Both the position numbers and the translations under genes were made by a program. Shown in pieces: positions 1-16,092 of a DNA stretch of 64,000 bases. The DNA is from Antedon mediterranea (taxonomy: Eukaryota; Echinodermata; Crinoidea; Comatulida; Antedonidae), in the NCBI RefSeq assembly GCF_964355755.1, contig NC_092674.1:4283001-4347000 (forward strand), in the 5' to 3' direction. Positions within the stretch are counted from its first letter, which is position 1. Each line of letters starts with the position of its first letter. The notes below the pieces were generated by a model, which was not told the origin of the DNA, searched no databases, and saw only the letters and a program-made list of their open reading frames with translations.

Positions 1-650
1 CACTATGTAATAAAATAAACTGGCTCATGGAATATGCTTCCTTAGTTGATGCTATTCCAAAAGATTGGAATAATATAATTAAAAATTACAACAAGAACGG
101 GCCTACAAATATTAAAGATGAGTGCATCATAACTAATGACGCCTATATGCTGGAAACAAAACTTATATATTCGTACTTTAGTAAAGAAAAATTTATTTAT
201 CCGCATGTTATGGGCAATGGAATGGAACACTCAAAATATAAATTGGAGTGACGTTTGGATAAAAAAAGTGAAAAATTAAAAAAACAAAAAATATGCACAA
301 CTAAATTACAAGCTGTTGAACAAAATTGTTCCGACTAATCAACGGCTTCATAAGTGGAATGTGAAAAAGAATAATGTATGTGACTTATGTGGGGTAATTG
401 AAGACGAAAAACACATGTTTTTTTAATGCATATGAAATAAAACTTTATGGAAAAATAGGTATAGATAACATTTTTAAAAATATTGACAATGGCAGAAGCT
501 CTTTTAGAGAACTTCTTTTAGGTCTGATTGTTCATACAAAAATAACTTGTATTCAATTGCTGTCTTCTCAATATATAACATTAAAGATATATTGTCCCTT
601 GTCAAATTCCAAAAAAATTAAAATTTAAAGATTTCGAAAAAAAGTGGGTA
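1..650 (+). mobile_element. Non-LTR retrotransposon, decayed 3' end of ORF2
   Basis: Broken reading frames on the plus strand resemble the C-terminal part of a LINE reverse-transcriptase protein. At about 295-425 there is a zinc-ribbon-like stretch with the form NQRLHKW...CDLCG...EDEKHMFF, as found downstream of the RT domain in many LINEs. Frameshifts near 250 and stops near 425 show that it is dead. The piece begins before the window. An AT-rich tail containing TTAAAGATATATTGTCCC (about 581-600) recurs near 3520 and 54410, so this is a family with several copies here. The clade is not determined. Confidence 0.6.
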
Positions 651-2400
<1,750 letters not shown>

Positions 2401-2753
2401 TTTCTTTTAGCAATTTAGGTGTCTGCATCTGCCGGAAATCGCGCTTTTCAGCTTGCCTCCTCCATCCTTCTTCGCTCTGATCGAAACGGAGTAGTTTCAA
2501 CGAATGCACACTATATTAATAGATATCATTGTATTTTTTTTATAATCCTGCTAATAAGTGAATGATAGAACGCTGTAGCAAGACTCAGTCAATCTATGTC
2601 ACGTTAATGAATGATTGGATGTTCCATTGTGTTTCTAATTGTACTGTATTATTATTGTATATTTCATTTCATTATCGCTTTCTCAACAGACTGAAGTGTC
2701 TCTGCAGCTCCTCGTTTCCTAGTTGTTCACAGGATCAGTGCACACACATAAAC

Positions 2754-2793
2754 ATGTTCTCGTCGCAACTGTTGATAACCTGTTCTATTCTAG
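2754..2793 (+). CDS. RXFP-like receptor exon 1: start codon and signal peptide
   Basis: ATG followed by a short hydrophobic run ([13 protein letters not shown]), ending CTAG|GTATGT. The one-base overhang G joins CA at 4590 to continue ALHQLVFCC, giving a typical signal peptide. Chosen because phase, hydrophobicity and position all agree. No other upstream start was as good. Confidence 0.65.
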
Positions 2794-5700
2794 GTATGTA
2801 CAGTATTATGCTTGCCCAAAGGGTGTAGTTATTGTCTATTTTTATGTTAGTCAATTTTTGTCTGTACATATGAAACGCCATACATGCCAACATATGTATG
2901 TATTTACTAATATTAAGTCAAAACTCAGTCTACAACCTAGACTAGGTACCATGTATTTGTAAATTAATGAATATTTTTACCCTCTTTAACTTAGTGAAGA
3001 TAATTCGTATCCGATATTCAGGTAGAGACCGCCGCTCAGGCCAGATTGTTAGTGCGTTGGCCTGGGTACGATTCTTATTTTTTCTTACATATATGCACAT
3101 ATTGAGATAGCTAGGCCTACCCACTCAGGCATGGGTGGGTATTCTTCTAGCTTATGACCGCAGTAAAGGAAATCTTTATTATGTTATCGTAAGATTTATA
3201 GCAGCTTGTGTTTTCGATATACTATTTTTAATTTATACTTTAACAGTATAATATATCGTTCGTAATTTCTTAATGGGGTGTGCCGTAATTCATAATATTA
3301 CGCTTAGTAGCAGCAAATGCTCGGTAACTTGTTTAGAATGTTGAAATATTTAATAATCAATTTCATAGTTTACTCCAAACGTGTTCCTGGTATCGCTATA
3401 TATTATATATTATTAAACTATACATTGTTTCTATATACGAATCTAGTGACAGGATAAAACTACTTAATACATTGAAGACAGTTACAATCTATGTATATAG
3501 ACGGTTTAAAAAAGTTTCTGTTAAAGATGTATTGTCCTCCAAAAACATGAAAAATGAAGATTAATTAAATCCGACTTTGGATATGTTATTTTGTAGTTTT
3601 AATAAATTTAATCACTTCCATATAGAAAAAAAAATGTTTTCACCTATAAATTGACAAAATAAATGGTTAAATTCAACCAAAAAGCCAATTTGGTCATTTT
3701 TCTCTTTAAATTACAGTTTTTCAGGTAAATATACATTTTTTTTTATCCAATTTTTGGTCAAAGTGTATAACTATTATGTTACATTAAAATGGCATATTCA
3801 ACAAACATTTTGTTAAGAATTATTTTTTAAGAGGGACAATTATAAATCTTTAACTACTCCCAGGTTGTAGTTATTTTGATGCTTTTCGATGTTTGTCTGA
3901 AATACAAGTGTACAAGCTCAAGTAGTATACGTATGAAACGCCTTATGTGCCATAATATTGATCTTTTTACTAATATTATTTTTTTGGTGTAAATTTTGTG
4001 GTTCACCACCACTTTTATTCATTCAATGATTCATTATATAATTTCTAAACATTTTCTACCTTTTGTCATTATTTTCTGTTTTTTCATTCATAATTTTAAC
4101 CTTTAGTATCATACCAATAATACAAAATATTTACTTCTTAACATTCTTTTTTTTTGTGTTAAATCCTCTATTTACAATAACCAATCAAATGCATTAAGTA
4201 TGTTTACATATAGACATAGGCATTCATCATATGCATAATGTTCACCTTTATTATATATATTATTCTAAAAATATGATTTGCCTTAAATATTTATATTCAA
4301 TATAAATACTTTTAAGCATAATGGAACTTAGACAAAAAAATATTGCATTCATGCATGGAGGTATAAAATTAGAGAATACCTCCATGATTCATGTCTCCAT
4401 TTTATTTTATAAACTAATATTAAGTCAAAACTCCGCCTGGAACCCAGACTACTACCAATGGGGCTTGTGCGCACTAACATTGACTTCTTTAAAAACTTCC
4501 CGCTCTATTATCCCAATCATAGTTAAACAATGAAAACATATGTGTGAATATTTCACCAGATAAATGACGCTTTTATTTCTTTGCTAAAGCACTTCATCAG
4601 TTGGTATTTTGCTGCGAAAGTGGATGGTTTCCCTGTGGCGATGATAATAGTGAATGTTTACCACAGGCGGTACAATGTGATGACGTCATAGATTGCGATA
4701 ACGCGGCAGATGAAGATGGGTGTGGTATGTCATTTTTATAGTCTTTTAAATTTTCAATTATGCATGGATTTGTGAATGTTATCGTGCCACCGAGAACTGT
4801 TCTAAGCGTATAATTTATTTTTACCTCCATGGGTTAGGGTGGTCCGAATGTAATTTATGAATTAGTATCTAAAAAATATAAAAAGAATAGTTACATTACA
4901 AATGTAAACATAAATACAAGAATAATATTGAAGAGTTGAAAAAGCAGGGTTCTAACGTCGAATTACCGCCAGTGACACGTCACAGGCTCAACACATCGCT
5001 AGACTTAAATAGATTATTTCTTGCTAAGCAATCATATCTACTATGATGTTCTCTTTCTGTTATTAATATATAGGACAATATTTTGATGTCAGTTTAGTAG
5101 AAAACCAATCTGTAAGATAAGAATGTCAATTCATGTAATTGATTAACGCAATTTAGTAAAAACATTACAATCATGCATATATGAAGGAAACTTAAAGGTT
5201 TGTGACCATGAACGAGTTTACGAATACCCAAGTCGGTAATAATAATATTTTCAATTTATTTTATTAAATTTCCCATGTGTAATATAGATTATGCAATTTT
5301 AGCCTTCATCAATCAAACAAATCGATATAAAATATTACATAAAACATTATTACAATATTTGTACATTTTTTCTCATTATTTTTAAATCCTTTCTCCGAAA
5401 AATTGAAAGCCAATATATTTTGATCATGATTATGCATGATGATCAATTATAGACGAGGCCCGAGACGAAAGGTAATTACTGCGAATAAATCGGCGTTATG
5501 TAACTAAGTGATCGACCACGTGACAACCATCCCATTCAAAGTTGGTGCCCTTGCAGCGTAGATGTTAAAACCCCTCACCAACAACGTTACGGACAGGCGT
5601 AGATGAGCGTCATAACTTGACTTTTTACTTTGATATCATGTATTACATTTCAATACAATATACTTTAAAAATAAAAATTATAAATGATATAACAAAATTA

Positions 5701-8700
5701 CACTACAAAAGAAAATTCATTCACGTCAAAATACAGGGAAAAACAAAAAATAAAATAATATATATAACATAGGCCTACTTATACCTTTAACCTGTAAATT
5801 ATATTGCTTGTATAAAAAATATTGATTCTCTCAAAACTAATAATAACTATAAGTATCATTCTCAATCGTTCTAGAATTATTGCATCGTTAATTCGTTGTT
5901 ATGGTTTCAAGCTCTAAACCAACCAATCAAATTGAAGCAGATTGATCAAACTTAACCGAAATAACAAAGATTGTTATAACATTAACTGCGTATTATCCAA
6001 GCACATATCTAGTTGTCTTCAATGATGTACGTCCATAGTTAATTATATTTTGAGTTATTACATTATGTTTTGTAACGGAGTACAGTATTATGATGTGTTT
6101 AATGAGATATATTAATATGCTCTTTCGTTTCGGTTCCCACGTGGACGCAACGCAATAATTTGACCCGTCTCACAAAGCAACAGTTCGGATACCGTGATTG
6201 GTCAAAATTGCTTGCCGTTTGCTTACGTCCTTGCGTTGCGTCTTTGAAATGGGAGCCAATCTTTAAGCGTGGTTCTCACTAGCGACGCAACGCAAGGACG
6301 TAACGCAACGCAAGTGAATTGACCAATCACAAGCGATGGCTTATTCGCTTGTGATTGCTAACTGTCTATAACTCCGCTTGTCATTGGTTAAAACGCTTGC
6401 GTTGCGTTTACGTCCTTGCGTTACGTTCTAGTGGGAACCAAGCTTTACGCTGCGTCCTAGTGGGAACCAATTTTTACGTTGGGTCCTAGTGGGAACCAAT
6501 ATTTACATTGGGTCCTAGTGAGAACCAATCTTTACATTGCGTCCTAGTGGGAACCAATCTTTACATTGCGCTTTAGCGGGAAACCAATCTTTACATTAAG
6601 TCTTAAGCTTGGTTCCCACTAGAACGTAACGCAAGGACGTAAACGCAACACAAGCGCGTTGACCAATGACAATCGAAGTTATAGACAGTTAGCAATCACA
6701 AGGGAATAAGCCATCGCTTGTGATTGGTCAATTCACTTGCGTTGCGTTATGTCCTTGCGTTGCGTCGCTAGTGGGAACCACGCTTAAGCTTGGTTCCCAC
6801 TAGAACGTAACGCAAGGACGTAAACGCAACGCAAGCGTTTTAACCAATGACAAGCGACGTTATAGACAGTTAGCAATCACAAGCGAATAAGCCATCGCTT
6901 GTTATTGGTCAATTCACTTGCGTTGCGTTACGTCCATGTGTGGCGTCGCTAGTGGGAACCACGCTTTAAGTGGGAACCAATATTTACATTGCGTCCAATT
7001 GGGACTCCAATCTTTACGTTGCGTCCTAAAGCGTGGTTCCCACTAGCGACGCAACACAAGGACGTAACGAAACGCAGGTGAATTGACCAATCACAAATGA
7101 TGGCTTATTTGCTTGTGATTGCTAAAGCGTGGTTCCCACTAGCGATGCAACACAAGGACGTAACGCAACGCAAGTGAACTGACCAATCACAAGCGATGGC
7201 TTATTCGCTTGTGATTGATAACTGTCTATAACTTCGCTTGTCATTGGTTAAAACGCTTGCGTTGCGTTTACGTCCTTGCGTTTCGTTCTAGTGGGAACCA
7301 AGCTTAACTGTCTATAACTTCGCTTGTCATTGGTTAAAACGCTTGCGTTGCGTTTACGTCCTTGTGTTACGTTCTAGTGGCAACCAAGCTTTAGTTTGAA
7401 CCAATCTTTACATTGCGTCGTAGTGGGAACCAAATGTTGTGTGTGTTGGGTGAGAATCTTTGATTCGTCACTGAATAGAGAGAATATTTAATTCGTTTAA
7501 AGATTGACTGTTCTATTTAAGCTTGGTTCCCTTTAGAACGTAACGCAAGGACGTAAACGCAACGCAAGCGTTTTAACCAATGACAAGCAAAGTTATAGAC
7601 AGCTAGTTAGCAATCACAAGTGAATAAGGCATCGCTTGTGATTGGTCAATTCACTTGCGTTGCGTTACGTCCTTGCGTTGCGTCACTAGTGGGAACCACG
7701 CTTTAACTCAGCTCCGCCTCGTATAGAACAGAAAACTCCTGAAACATTCTCACATTTAACTCATAAACATTCATAAAGCGCTGTTCCTACTAGAACGCAA
7801 CGCAGCGACGTATCGACGCAAAGTGCTGTATTGCGTAATCACAAGTGGGAACCGACGACGCAATAGTGCTGCAAACATCACAGGTTTGATTTCACGCAGG
7901 CGGGGGCAAAAACAATTATTAGAAGGGCATTTGCTTACGTTGCGTAACTTGCGTTACGTTGCGTCGCTACTGGGAACCACGCTTTATTTGTATGAAAGTT
8001 GATGACCACTATTGTAGAAAGTATTGCCTAGAGGATGTTGATCAATGCAATTACTTAAGCTTGGTTCCCACTAGCGACGCAACGTAACGCAATCTACGCA
8101 ACGTAAGCAAATGCCCTTCTAATAATTGTGTTTTTCCCCCGCCTGCTTGAAATCAAACGTTGTTTGCAGCACTTTGCGTCGATACGTCGCTGCGTTACGT
8201 TCTAGTGGGAACCACGCTTTATTACTGTGCCAGATGAAACTGGCAAACAACAGACATCAAATAATAAGAAAAAAAACATGATTTTTTAACAAACAAGGGT
8301 TATAAAAAGTATATCAAGCTTGCAATTCATCACACAGCCTGATAACCTGCGCGTAACACGTCTGATAACCGTACCTAAAAAATATAAACATCCAGACCTG
8401 AAAAATTTACACTTTCTCTGGAAAAAAAATAGAAACAAGTGTTTCTCAATTGATTTGTGTCATATGGGGTCTATATATCCACCAAAAAAGTTCCAGCTCA
8501 TCTGGCCTGGGAAAAGTCGCCATTTGAATTTCAAAATAGACGCCATAAAATACAGGTTTTTGCTCATATCTCCTCTTCTACATCATGTATTTCTTTTTGT
8601 CTTATGTGGGTTCATCCCACTTTCATTTCCATTATATACATTTTCCTTTAAATACTGTATATTAATGTATACACATTTGTATATTAATGTATACACATTT

Positions 8701-11700
8701 GTTCTAACATTGCATTTTGTTATTATGTGTTTTTACATACATGATTTCTGTTGTTGTAATCCTTTTCTCTATTATTTATCATTATTTACCATAAGTGTCT
8801 CTTATAATTTATACATATCATCTTTTAATGTATTTTCTCTCTCTTTTATGTTATAAATAAATTAATTAATATTTCATATTAAACCAAAGAAACAAATTAC
8901 TATGGCCGATTTTAAGGTATGTTAAACAGATCACAATAACAAATACCGGTAAATATATAGAATAAAATAATTTAAAATCACATTTTTTTATTTTTTTTTA
9001 ATTTATTTATACTGGGTAACCTCTTCAGTCAATGACTGATCTCCCAGAGGGCCCAGTTGGTGATCAGTGGCTGTGATTTACTAATACACCGGGGTAACCC
9101 CCTACTCGTCTCGAAAGATGTACTAGGTTCTTTAAAGTGCACATGAGCTGAATGTGTACACTGGACCTACTGTTTATAGTCCTTATCTGAGAAGACTCGT
9201 TCTACCACCAGAACCATGGACATTACAATACTACAGGACCCCAACGGAAATAAACCTAGGTAATTGGGGTTTTTTTTGGGCTATCCTGGTCGAAATCAAC
9301 TTAACTGTTTTATTCTTAATGTTCATAACTTTATTCTGCTGCTTACTTTTTTACTGAACGCTTTTTAATATTCTATTGTTTTTGTTCTTTTATATAACTT
9401 GTATTTTTAATGACTTTTTTAAACTATGGTACTGAACGGTATTCTGTTTAAATGCTGTTTTTTATGCCATTTTAAAGCCATTTTAGACATTTGCATTGTT
9501 TTACATTGTTCTTAACATTTTATCCTTCTTTTTAATTGTGAGTGTCAAGTTTTAATTTTTTGTATTGTGACATTGTTATGTAATCATGTATTGTATGTTG
9601 ATCTTGACCGAATAAATGAATGAATAAATACTTAGGCCTATTTGAAATATTTCATAATTATGGTAAAATTATAGGTTTGCGATATAGTTGAGAATGCATC
9701 GATGAATGGTTGTTACAATTCTACTACCGTCTTCAGAATTACACACAGCGTGCCACAACTTACCTTTATTCATCCAAACCTTTAAAACAATATAAATTTT
9801 TTTATATAATATTTAGAAGAAAAGGCAGGGTTTGGAAACGATTTCGATAGACGCCATAATGCAACAATAAGCGGGAAGTATGAAATGTATAATACACAGA
9901 AGAACGTCTGCTGTAAGTTGATACATTCATTGAATTCACTCCCTCCTTTGGGACACTCCCTCATTTAGAACACTCCCTTCTTTGGGACACTCCCTCTTTT
10001 GGGACACCTCTTAAGGATACACCCTTTAAGGAGACACTTTCCGTTAAACGAGAAAGAGGACATTTATTACACGGCCAACCAAGAGAAGCCACTTTGTTAG
10101 GTCCCAAAAGGTGTCCGTTTAATAGACGTTCTACTGTAGGCCTATTTGGTGAAACAGCATATATTATATTTTTTTTGTACCACACTCTTCTAAAATACTG
10201 TATAAAGGACCTTTTATAAGTCATTATACTGGTTTTTTTTTGGTATCATGTTATACAACCTCCGTGTATATACCGATTTGCCTATATTGATACAGTACAT
10301 ACGTTCATCGTGTACCAATCACAGTGATGTATATATCTCTACATGTGACAAAGACACATTCCGTAATACATCATCTCACATGTTTATCACACGTTGTGCC
10401 TGTTTGGTTGAAAGTTAGGTTACATTCGTCACATGTGAAACACATATGAAGGTGTATCCCGGAAATTTCCTATGATACTGTGAAATTTAGAGTAGGCCTA
10501 CATTGTGATACTTTCAATGTTATTTCAGTAATTCCTGTTTACCCCGTGGTGTGTAGATGTGGCAACAGAACAGAAATCGATTGCTCATCTACAGGAATGA
10601 CGAAAGTACCTGAATCTATTTCACCAAATATATCTCGATTGTAAGAAAAAAATAATTATTAATTTCCTAATCTACCCTTTGAAAATTCTATTTCCTGGCA
10701 ACGCTGCAGTGGTGTGTACAGGAAATTGATGAGACTTCCTGTTTATATAAAAAAATCCTCTCTAATACGCATATTATATTGATATTGTTATTATTTATTA
10801 TTCCCTTATTTATATTCATCAGTCTACAAAGTAAGTACAATGTCAACAATGTGTAATATTTCGACAAACAAACATGTAAACAGAAAAACAGTTCTCTCAT
10901 ATTCACCTTTTGCTTAATATAACAAATATTGATAATACAGTATTGTATAATAGACAGTTGTAATAATTTTAATTAATTTTATTAATATACATTTTAAAAT
11001 GATAAAAATGTACTCATATTATTTCCATTTTAATTGGCAAAATAAATTGAATCTGAATTACAGCAATTATTTAAACCATAATTGTACAAAAAGATTATAA
11101 TACTCATAAATAATAAAGTGGAAATATAATACATGTGGAAATAATTGATTATGAAATAAATGAGATGATTCCTTGTCCAAACAAAAATTATATTAATAAT
11201 AAAATTACCAAATTAAACTATCTTTTCTCGCGGAAGCGCAAACTGAGTACGGCAACTAAATCGATAGAAACCAGTCAGGCGTAGAATAAGGAATGTTGAA
11301 GTTTTATTTTCAGTTACCCGCCGGCAGTAAACATTTAAACTGCAGGTGCGAGATTATTTTTGGCTTAGTAGCCTACGCGCGCTTGAAAATTTGTTTCAGC
11401 AAAATGTGCAGTCAACAAAACGAATAAGAACCAACTTTGTTTGATGATGGATAATAAAGCTCTGTCTACACTATCTAATAGTTTGACATAAAAACATATG
11501 ATAGTGATATCACATCATCGTGGGCACATCACATTTGTTTTGTCACATAAAATGTGATAGTGTAGACAGAGGTTAATACTATAATTTCGTTTGATGTTTA
11601 GAAACTTATTTGGAAACAACATCAAGTTACTGGAAAATCGTTCAATGGCAAAGTACAGAGTTCTACGTAAACTGTGAGTTACATAATAATCAACGTAGTA

Positions 11701-11805
11701 ATTCCCTTAGTATACACTATCAAACTAGTTTGAAAAAAGCATGTGATGTGCTTAAATACGGAAGTGACATGCCCAAATATGGGTGGTGATATGACATCAG
11801 CATGT

Positions 11806-11899
<94 letters not shown>

Positions 11900-14800
11900 T
11901 GTTAACATCTTTGATTGGCTGATTTGTTTTATTATGTAATTTTGTGACTTATATAGGTTATCCTTTGTTACAATTCTTTTCACCTGATGATGGGCTATGC
12001 CCGAAACATGTCGTTAAAATAAATCTATATTGAGGCAGTTTTAACTTATTTGATCTTGATTTTTTTCTATATCCTGCCTATGCAGCTCTTTGATTTATAT
12101 ATATATATATCACATAAAGTTTGATAGTATGTATAGGCCTACAAAGCTTTAGAGTTTCACATGAAGGCCTGCTTATATAAAGATTGTTGAATTGTGTCTG
12201 ATGTCAACCAAGAAAGACACTGTTGACGTGCAGTATCTCTTCCATTTAAGCGTGGTTCCCACTAGCGACGCAATGCAAGGACGTAACGCAACGCAATTGA
12301 ATTGACCAATCACAAGCGATGGCTTATTCGCTTGTGATTGATAACTGTCTATAACTTCGCTTGTCATTGGTTAAAACGCTTGCGTTGCGTTTTTGTCCTT
12401 GCGTTACGTTCTAGTGGGAACCAAGCTTTACTGGCATCTGTATGTGTATTGTGTTTTTCACCGGCGTGAGTTTACTTTACGATCTACACAATTGTACACC
12501 GTGTTAACTTAAAGCTCTGTCGACATTATCAAACTAGTTTGACAAAAAAAGTGTGTACCAAATATGGTAGTGATATGCTTAAATATGGTAGTGATATGCT
12601 TAAATATGGTAGTGATATGACATCATCATGTATATATATATGGCCACATTTTTTGTCACATAAAGTTTGATAGTGTAGACAGAGCTTAGGCGTACTACGC
12701 ACTTCAAATACTAGAATTATCTTCTATTTGGCATGTTCTACCCAGTGTATATCAAGTTACTTTATAATATTAATTTAAAATATATGCCTGAGATAATTTT
12801 TTTTTTATTGTGTACCGGTATTTATTATCCTTACTAATTATAGATGATTTTTTTTTAAATATTAGATCGCTAGCCGATAATGATATTGCGGATGTTGATG
12901 TTAATGCGTTCCAGGGACTTGCAGATTTGCAAAAACTGTAAGTGTCTGGTTAATTCGATTTTTGTTACTTGTATTGGCAAAATTCTCTTTGTTTTTTTTT
13001 TTGTTTTTTTTTTCGTTTGCAAGATAACAAGTAAACCTTATTGAACAAAACGCTTCTGTGTCAGCGGCAGACGTTCACAGGACATTATAAAAACTACAAG
13101 AAAAGTAATGAAAAATAACATAACTCACGACTCTTTCAACTCCACTCCCTAAGCCTCAAATGCGGCTTATAGTTGATAAGCACAATCAATTATGAAATAG
13201 TTTATCCATCCTGTAATATGCGCGTTTATCGTTGTTAGATACGTATGAAATATGTTTTTATAAAATAAGAAAGGAGCGAATTATTCAAGTAATAACAACA
13301 TTAAATTAACTTACAGTCTCTACTACACTACTTAACGTTGTGTTGATGTTATTACTTAGGCCTATTGTTATCAATATCATTAACATTATATTATGTAAAG
13401 AAAATACTGGCTTATTATTATTAAAAATATCAGTAGTATTATTGGTGTGCCAATACATATATCAAGATGACATATATTTCAGGAAAATCAAAATATTCAT
13501 TAGATTACAAATCTCGAGTTATCCTTATCTTAAATATGGACCGAAATAGTAAATAGCACGCCCTTCGCTCTCTACATTTGGCAAAATTTCAGTTTTTGAT
13601 TCTATTCAATTTTTTAGGCCTATATAAACAAACATAGTTTACAAAAAGATGGTCCGAAACGAGTATGAAGTGCCGAGGTATGGAAGGCGATGTGTGTAAA
13701 AATAATGTTAAATCGTAATCTTTGTCTGTTTTGTTGCGTTTCTAGATATTTGTCAGAGAACAAAATAAAACGTATACCTGATGGAGTGTTTATGCCTCTT
13801 ACAAATCTAGAGTGGCTGTAAGTATTTAGTTTTGTTTATTAAAATTGTGGATTGTCTGTACTGTGTATAATTTATCCAGCATCATATTCTAATACAGTTT
13901 CACATATATACCACTGTGTCTCCTGTTAGGCTATAAGTCTAACCAAACCATCATACGATGCTGTATTACAGAATGTTGTCAATGATAGGATAATGTGGAT
14001 AATGGATATAGGCTTACGGACATAAAATCGGGTGGTTATTCTATATATAACTTACAACTCTGTCTACACTATCAAATTAGTTTGATTAAAAAAGTGTGCC
14101 CAAATATGGCAGTGATATCAATTCACATTTATTTACTCATCGTTTATAAATACAGTTTCATAGCATAAATGATGGCAAGGATCCTGCATAGAGAAGTTTA
14201 CACTTCTGTTTTCGCAGGACCATTTTACATAAAAAACATAAAACAATAAACACAACATAATAGATATAAAATAAAAAAACATTTCCTACATACATTTTAG
14301 AGTTGTTCATCATCATGTCCATATATGGGCACATCACATATGTTTTGTCACATCAACTTTGATAGTGTGTAAAGAACTTTTAAGTTGTATGTTACTAAAG
14401 TTGATACGTTGTAATCAGTTAAACATTTATTTCACTTACCATACTGACGGATGAACTGACTTTGGATTTAACTTTTTTTTCTCCACGGCACATTGTGTCT
14501 ACTCATTGACAGGTAAAATAAATAAAAATTATGTATGTGGCATTTGATTTTAATCTGCTTACAGTTCAAATAAAGTATACAGTCACGGGAGAATACTAAT
14601 TTAGACAGGCTGTAATAATTGAAGTCACAAAAAGGCGCGGTCAAACATGGGTGAATTTGTTTTAAAGATCATCCACATGCCGGTTAATTCCGTCAGAGAT
14701 TTCAATGAGTTCACTTAACGTAGTTCCCACTAGAACGCAACGCAGCGACGTATCGACGAAAAGTGTTGTAGGCCTATTGCGTAATCACAAGTGAGAACCG

Positions 14801-16058
14801 ACGAAGCAATAGTACTGCAAACATCGCATGTTTGATTTCACGCAGGCGGGGGAAAACATAATTATTAGAAGGGCATTTGCTTACGTTACGTAGATTGAGT
14901 TACGCTACGTCGCTAGTGGGAACCAAGCTTTAGAAACAAAAGTCATTATATGTACTAACAGTACAAACATCATAACCTTTAATTTTCAACCCGTCTGAAC
15001 GGGCCTAAAAAAACACTAACGAATTAATAAAGTTGCTGGTGACTTTAAGAGAATGAGTTATTTTTGTGATTATTATAGTATGTGAGGGTACCATAAAGAC
15101 AACAGTTAGACCTATGTTTGTAGCTTACTTTTAAGTATATCCTATTATAGTGATCGATATTTTATATAATATTTTATTTTTAGAATGGCAAATGTAAAGG
15201 TAACATCGGGGAAAATTTGAACAATATAATAATACTATGTTGTATTATGTGAATGTAGTAGGATCAATCAATCAAATGACATACCAGTAAAATACAGGGT
15301 TGTTTATTTTGTCATGGTAAAATAGTAATAAAAGTTGACTATTTATATTATTTCATCAATATGTGACCAATTTACAAGTAAATTTGCATTATTTATTTAT
15401 TTAAGTTCGATTGTACCACCATTAAGTATGTTGGCACTCAGATCTAAAATATTGAATGTCAATAAATGTATTTATTACCAGAATGCATGTCCCAGTTTGC
15501 CATACACAGGGGTAACCCTTTACTATTTGAATTGTAATTGTAACATATTAAATCGTTTCTATAAAGCTTGGTTCCCACTAGAGGCGCAACCTACGCAACG
15601 TGAAAAAAATGTCCTTCCAATAATTGTGTTTGCCCCCACCTGCGTGAAATCCAACCTGCGATTTTCGCAGCACTGTTGCGTCGTCGGTTCCCACTTTTGA
15701 TTATACGCAATACATCACTTTGCATTAATACGTCGCTGCGTTGCGTCTCTCATTTTTTTTTCATTTTTTTATTTGTGATTGTAGCTATATTAAATCGTTT
15801 CTTACTTTCATGAAAATGTACAAAATTGTTTACAGAATGATGGACCACAACGAATTAACAACATTTGAGGGAAATTCGTTTGCTGGCTTGCATAATTTGT
15901 ATTGGTTGTAAGTTTATCCACTTTAGGTGAAGTAAAAAATAAACCATCATTCGATTCTTGAAAATGATTGTTAATTTTGTATTCAGTGTATTTATTTAGT
16001 AAAGCTACCTAACTACGTTTACTGTACGCTTCACAGAAAATAAAATTTATAGGCCTAG

Positions 16059-16092
<34 letters not shown>

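Larger units (their letters stand above)
4725..10528 (+). other. Large intron 2 of the receptor gene, repeat-filled
   Basis: 5.8 kb between the LDLa and LRR N-cap exons. It holds the palindromic MITE cluster (6126-8221), a 178-codon AT-rich ORF without recognisable similarity (8320-8856), a retroposed SINE/LINE tail (about 9000-9645) and a diverged repeat rich in GGGACACTCCC words (about 9945-10140). No conserved exon was found in it. Confidence 0.7.
11710..12136. mobile_element. MITE copy split by a (TA)n run and a PLE-like insert
   Basis: Left arm (ACACTATCAAACTAGTTTGA, 11714 onward) and right arm (CACATAAAGTTTGATAGTATG, about 12110-12133) of the same MITE family are separated by a long TA microsatellite and about 190 bp containing a hammerhead-like motif (see 11977-12020). 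It reads as a nested insertion. Confidence 0.6.

Noticed and set aside
8320-8856. 178-codon plus-strand ORF
   Set aside because: The longest ORF of its region, but the second half is T-rich low complexity, no domain is recognisable, and it sits in a repeat-filled intron. Not called as a gene.
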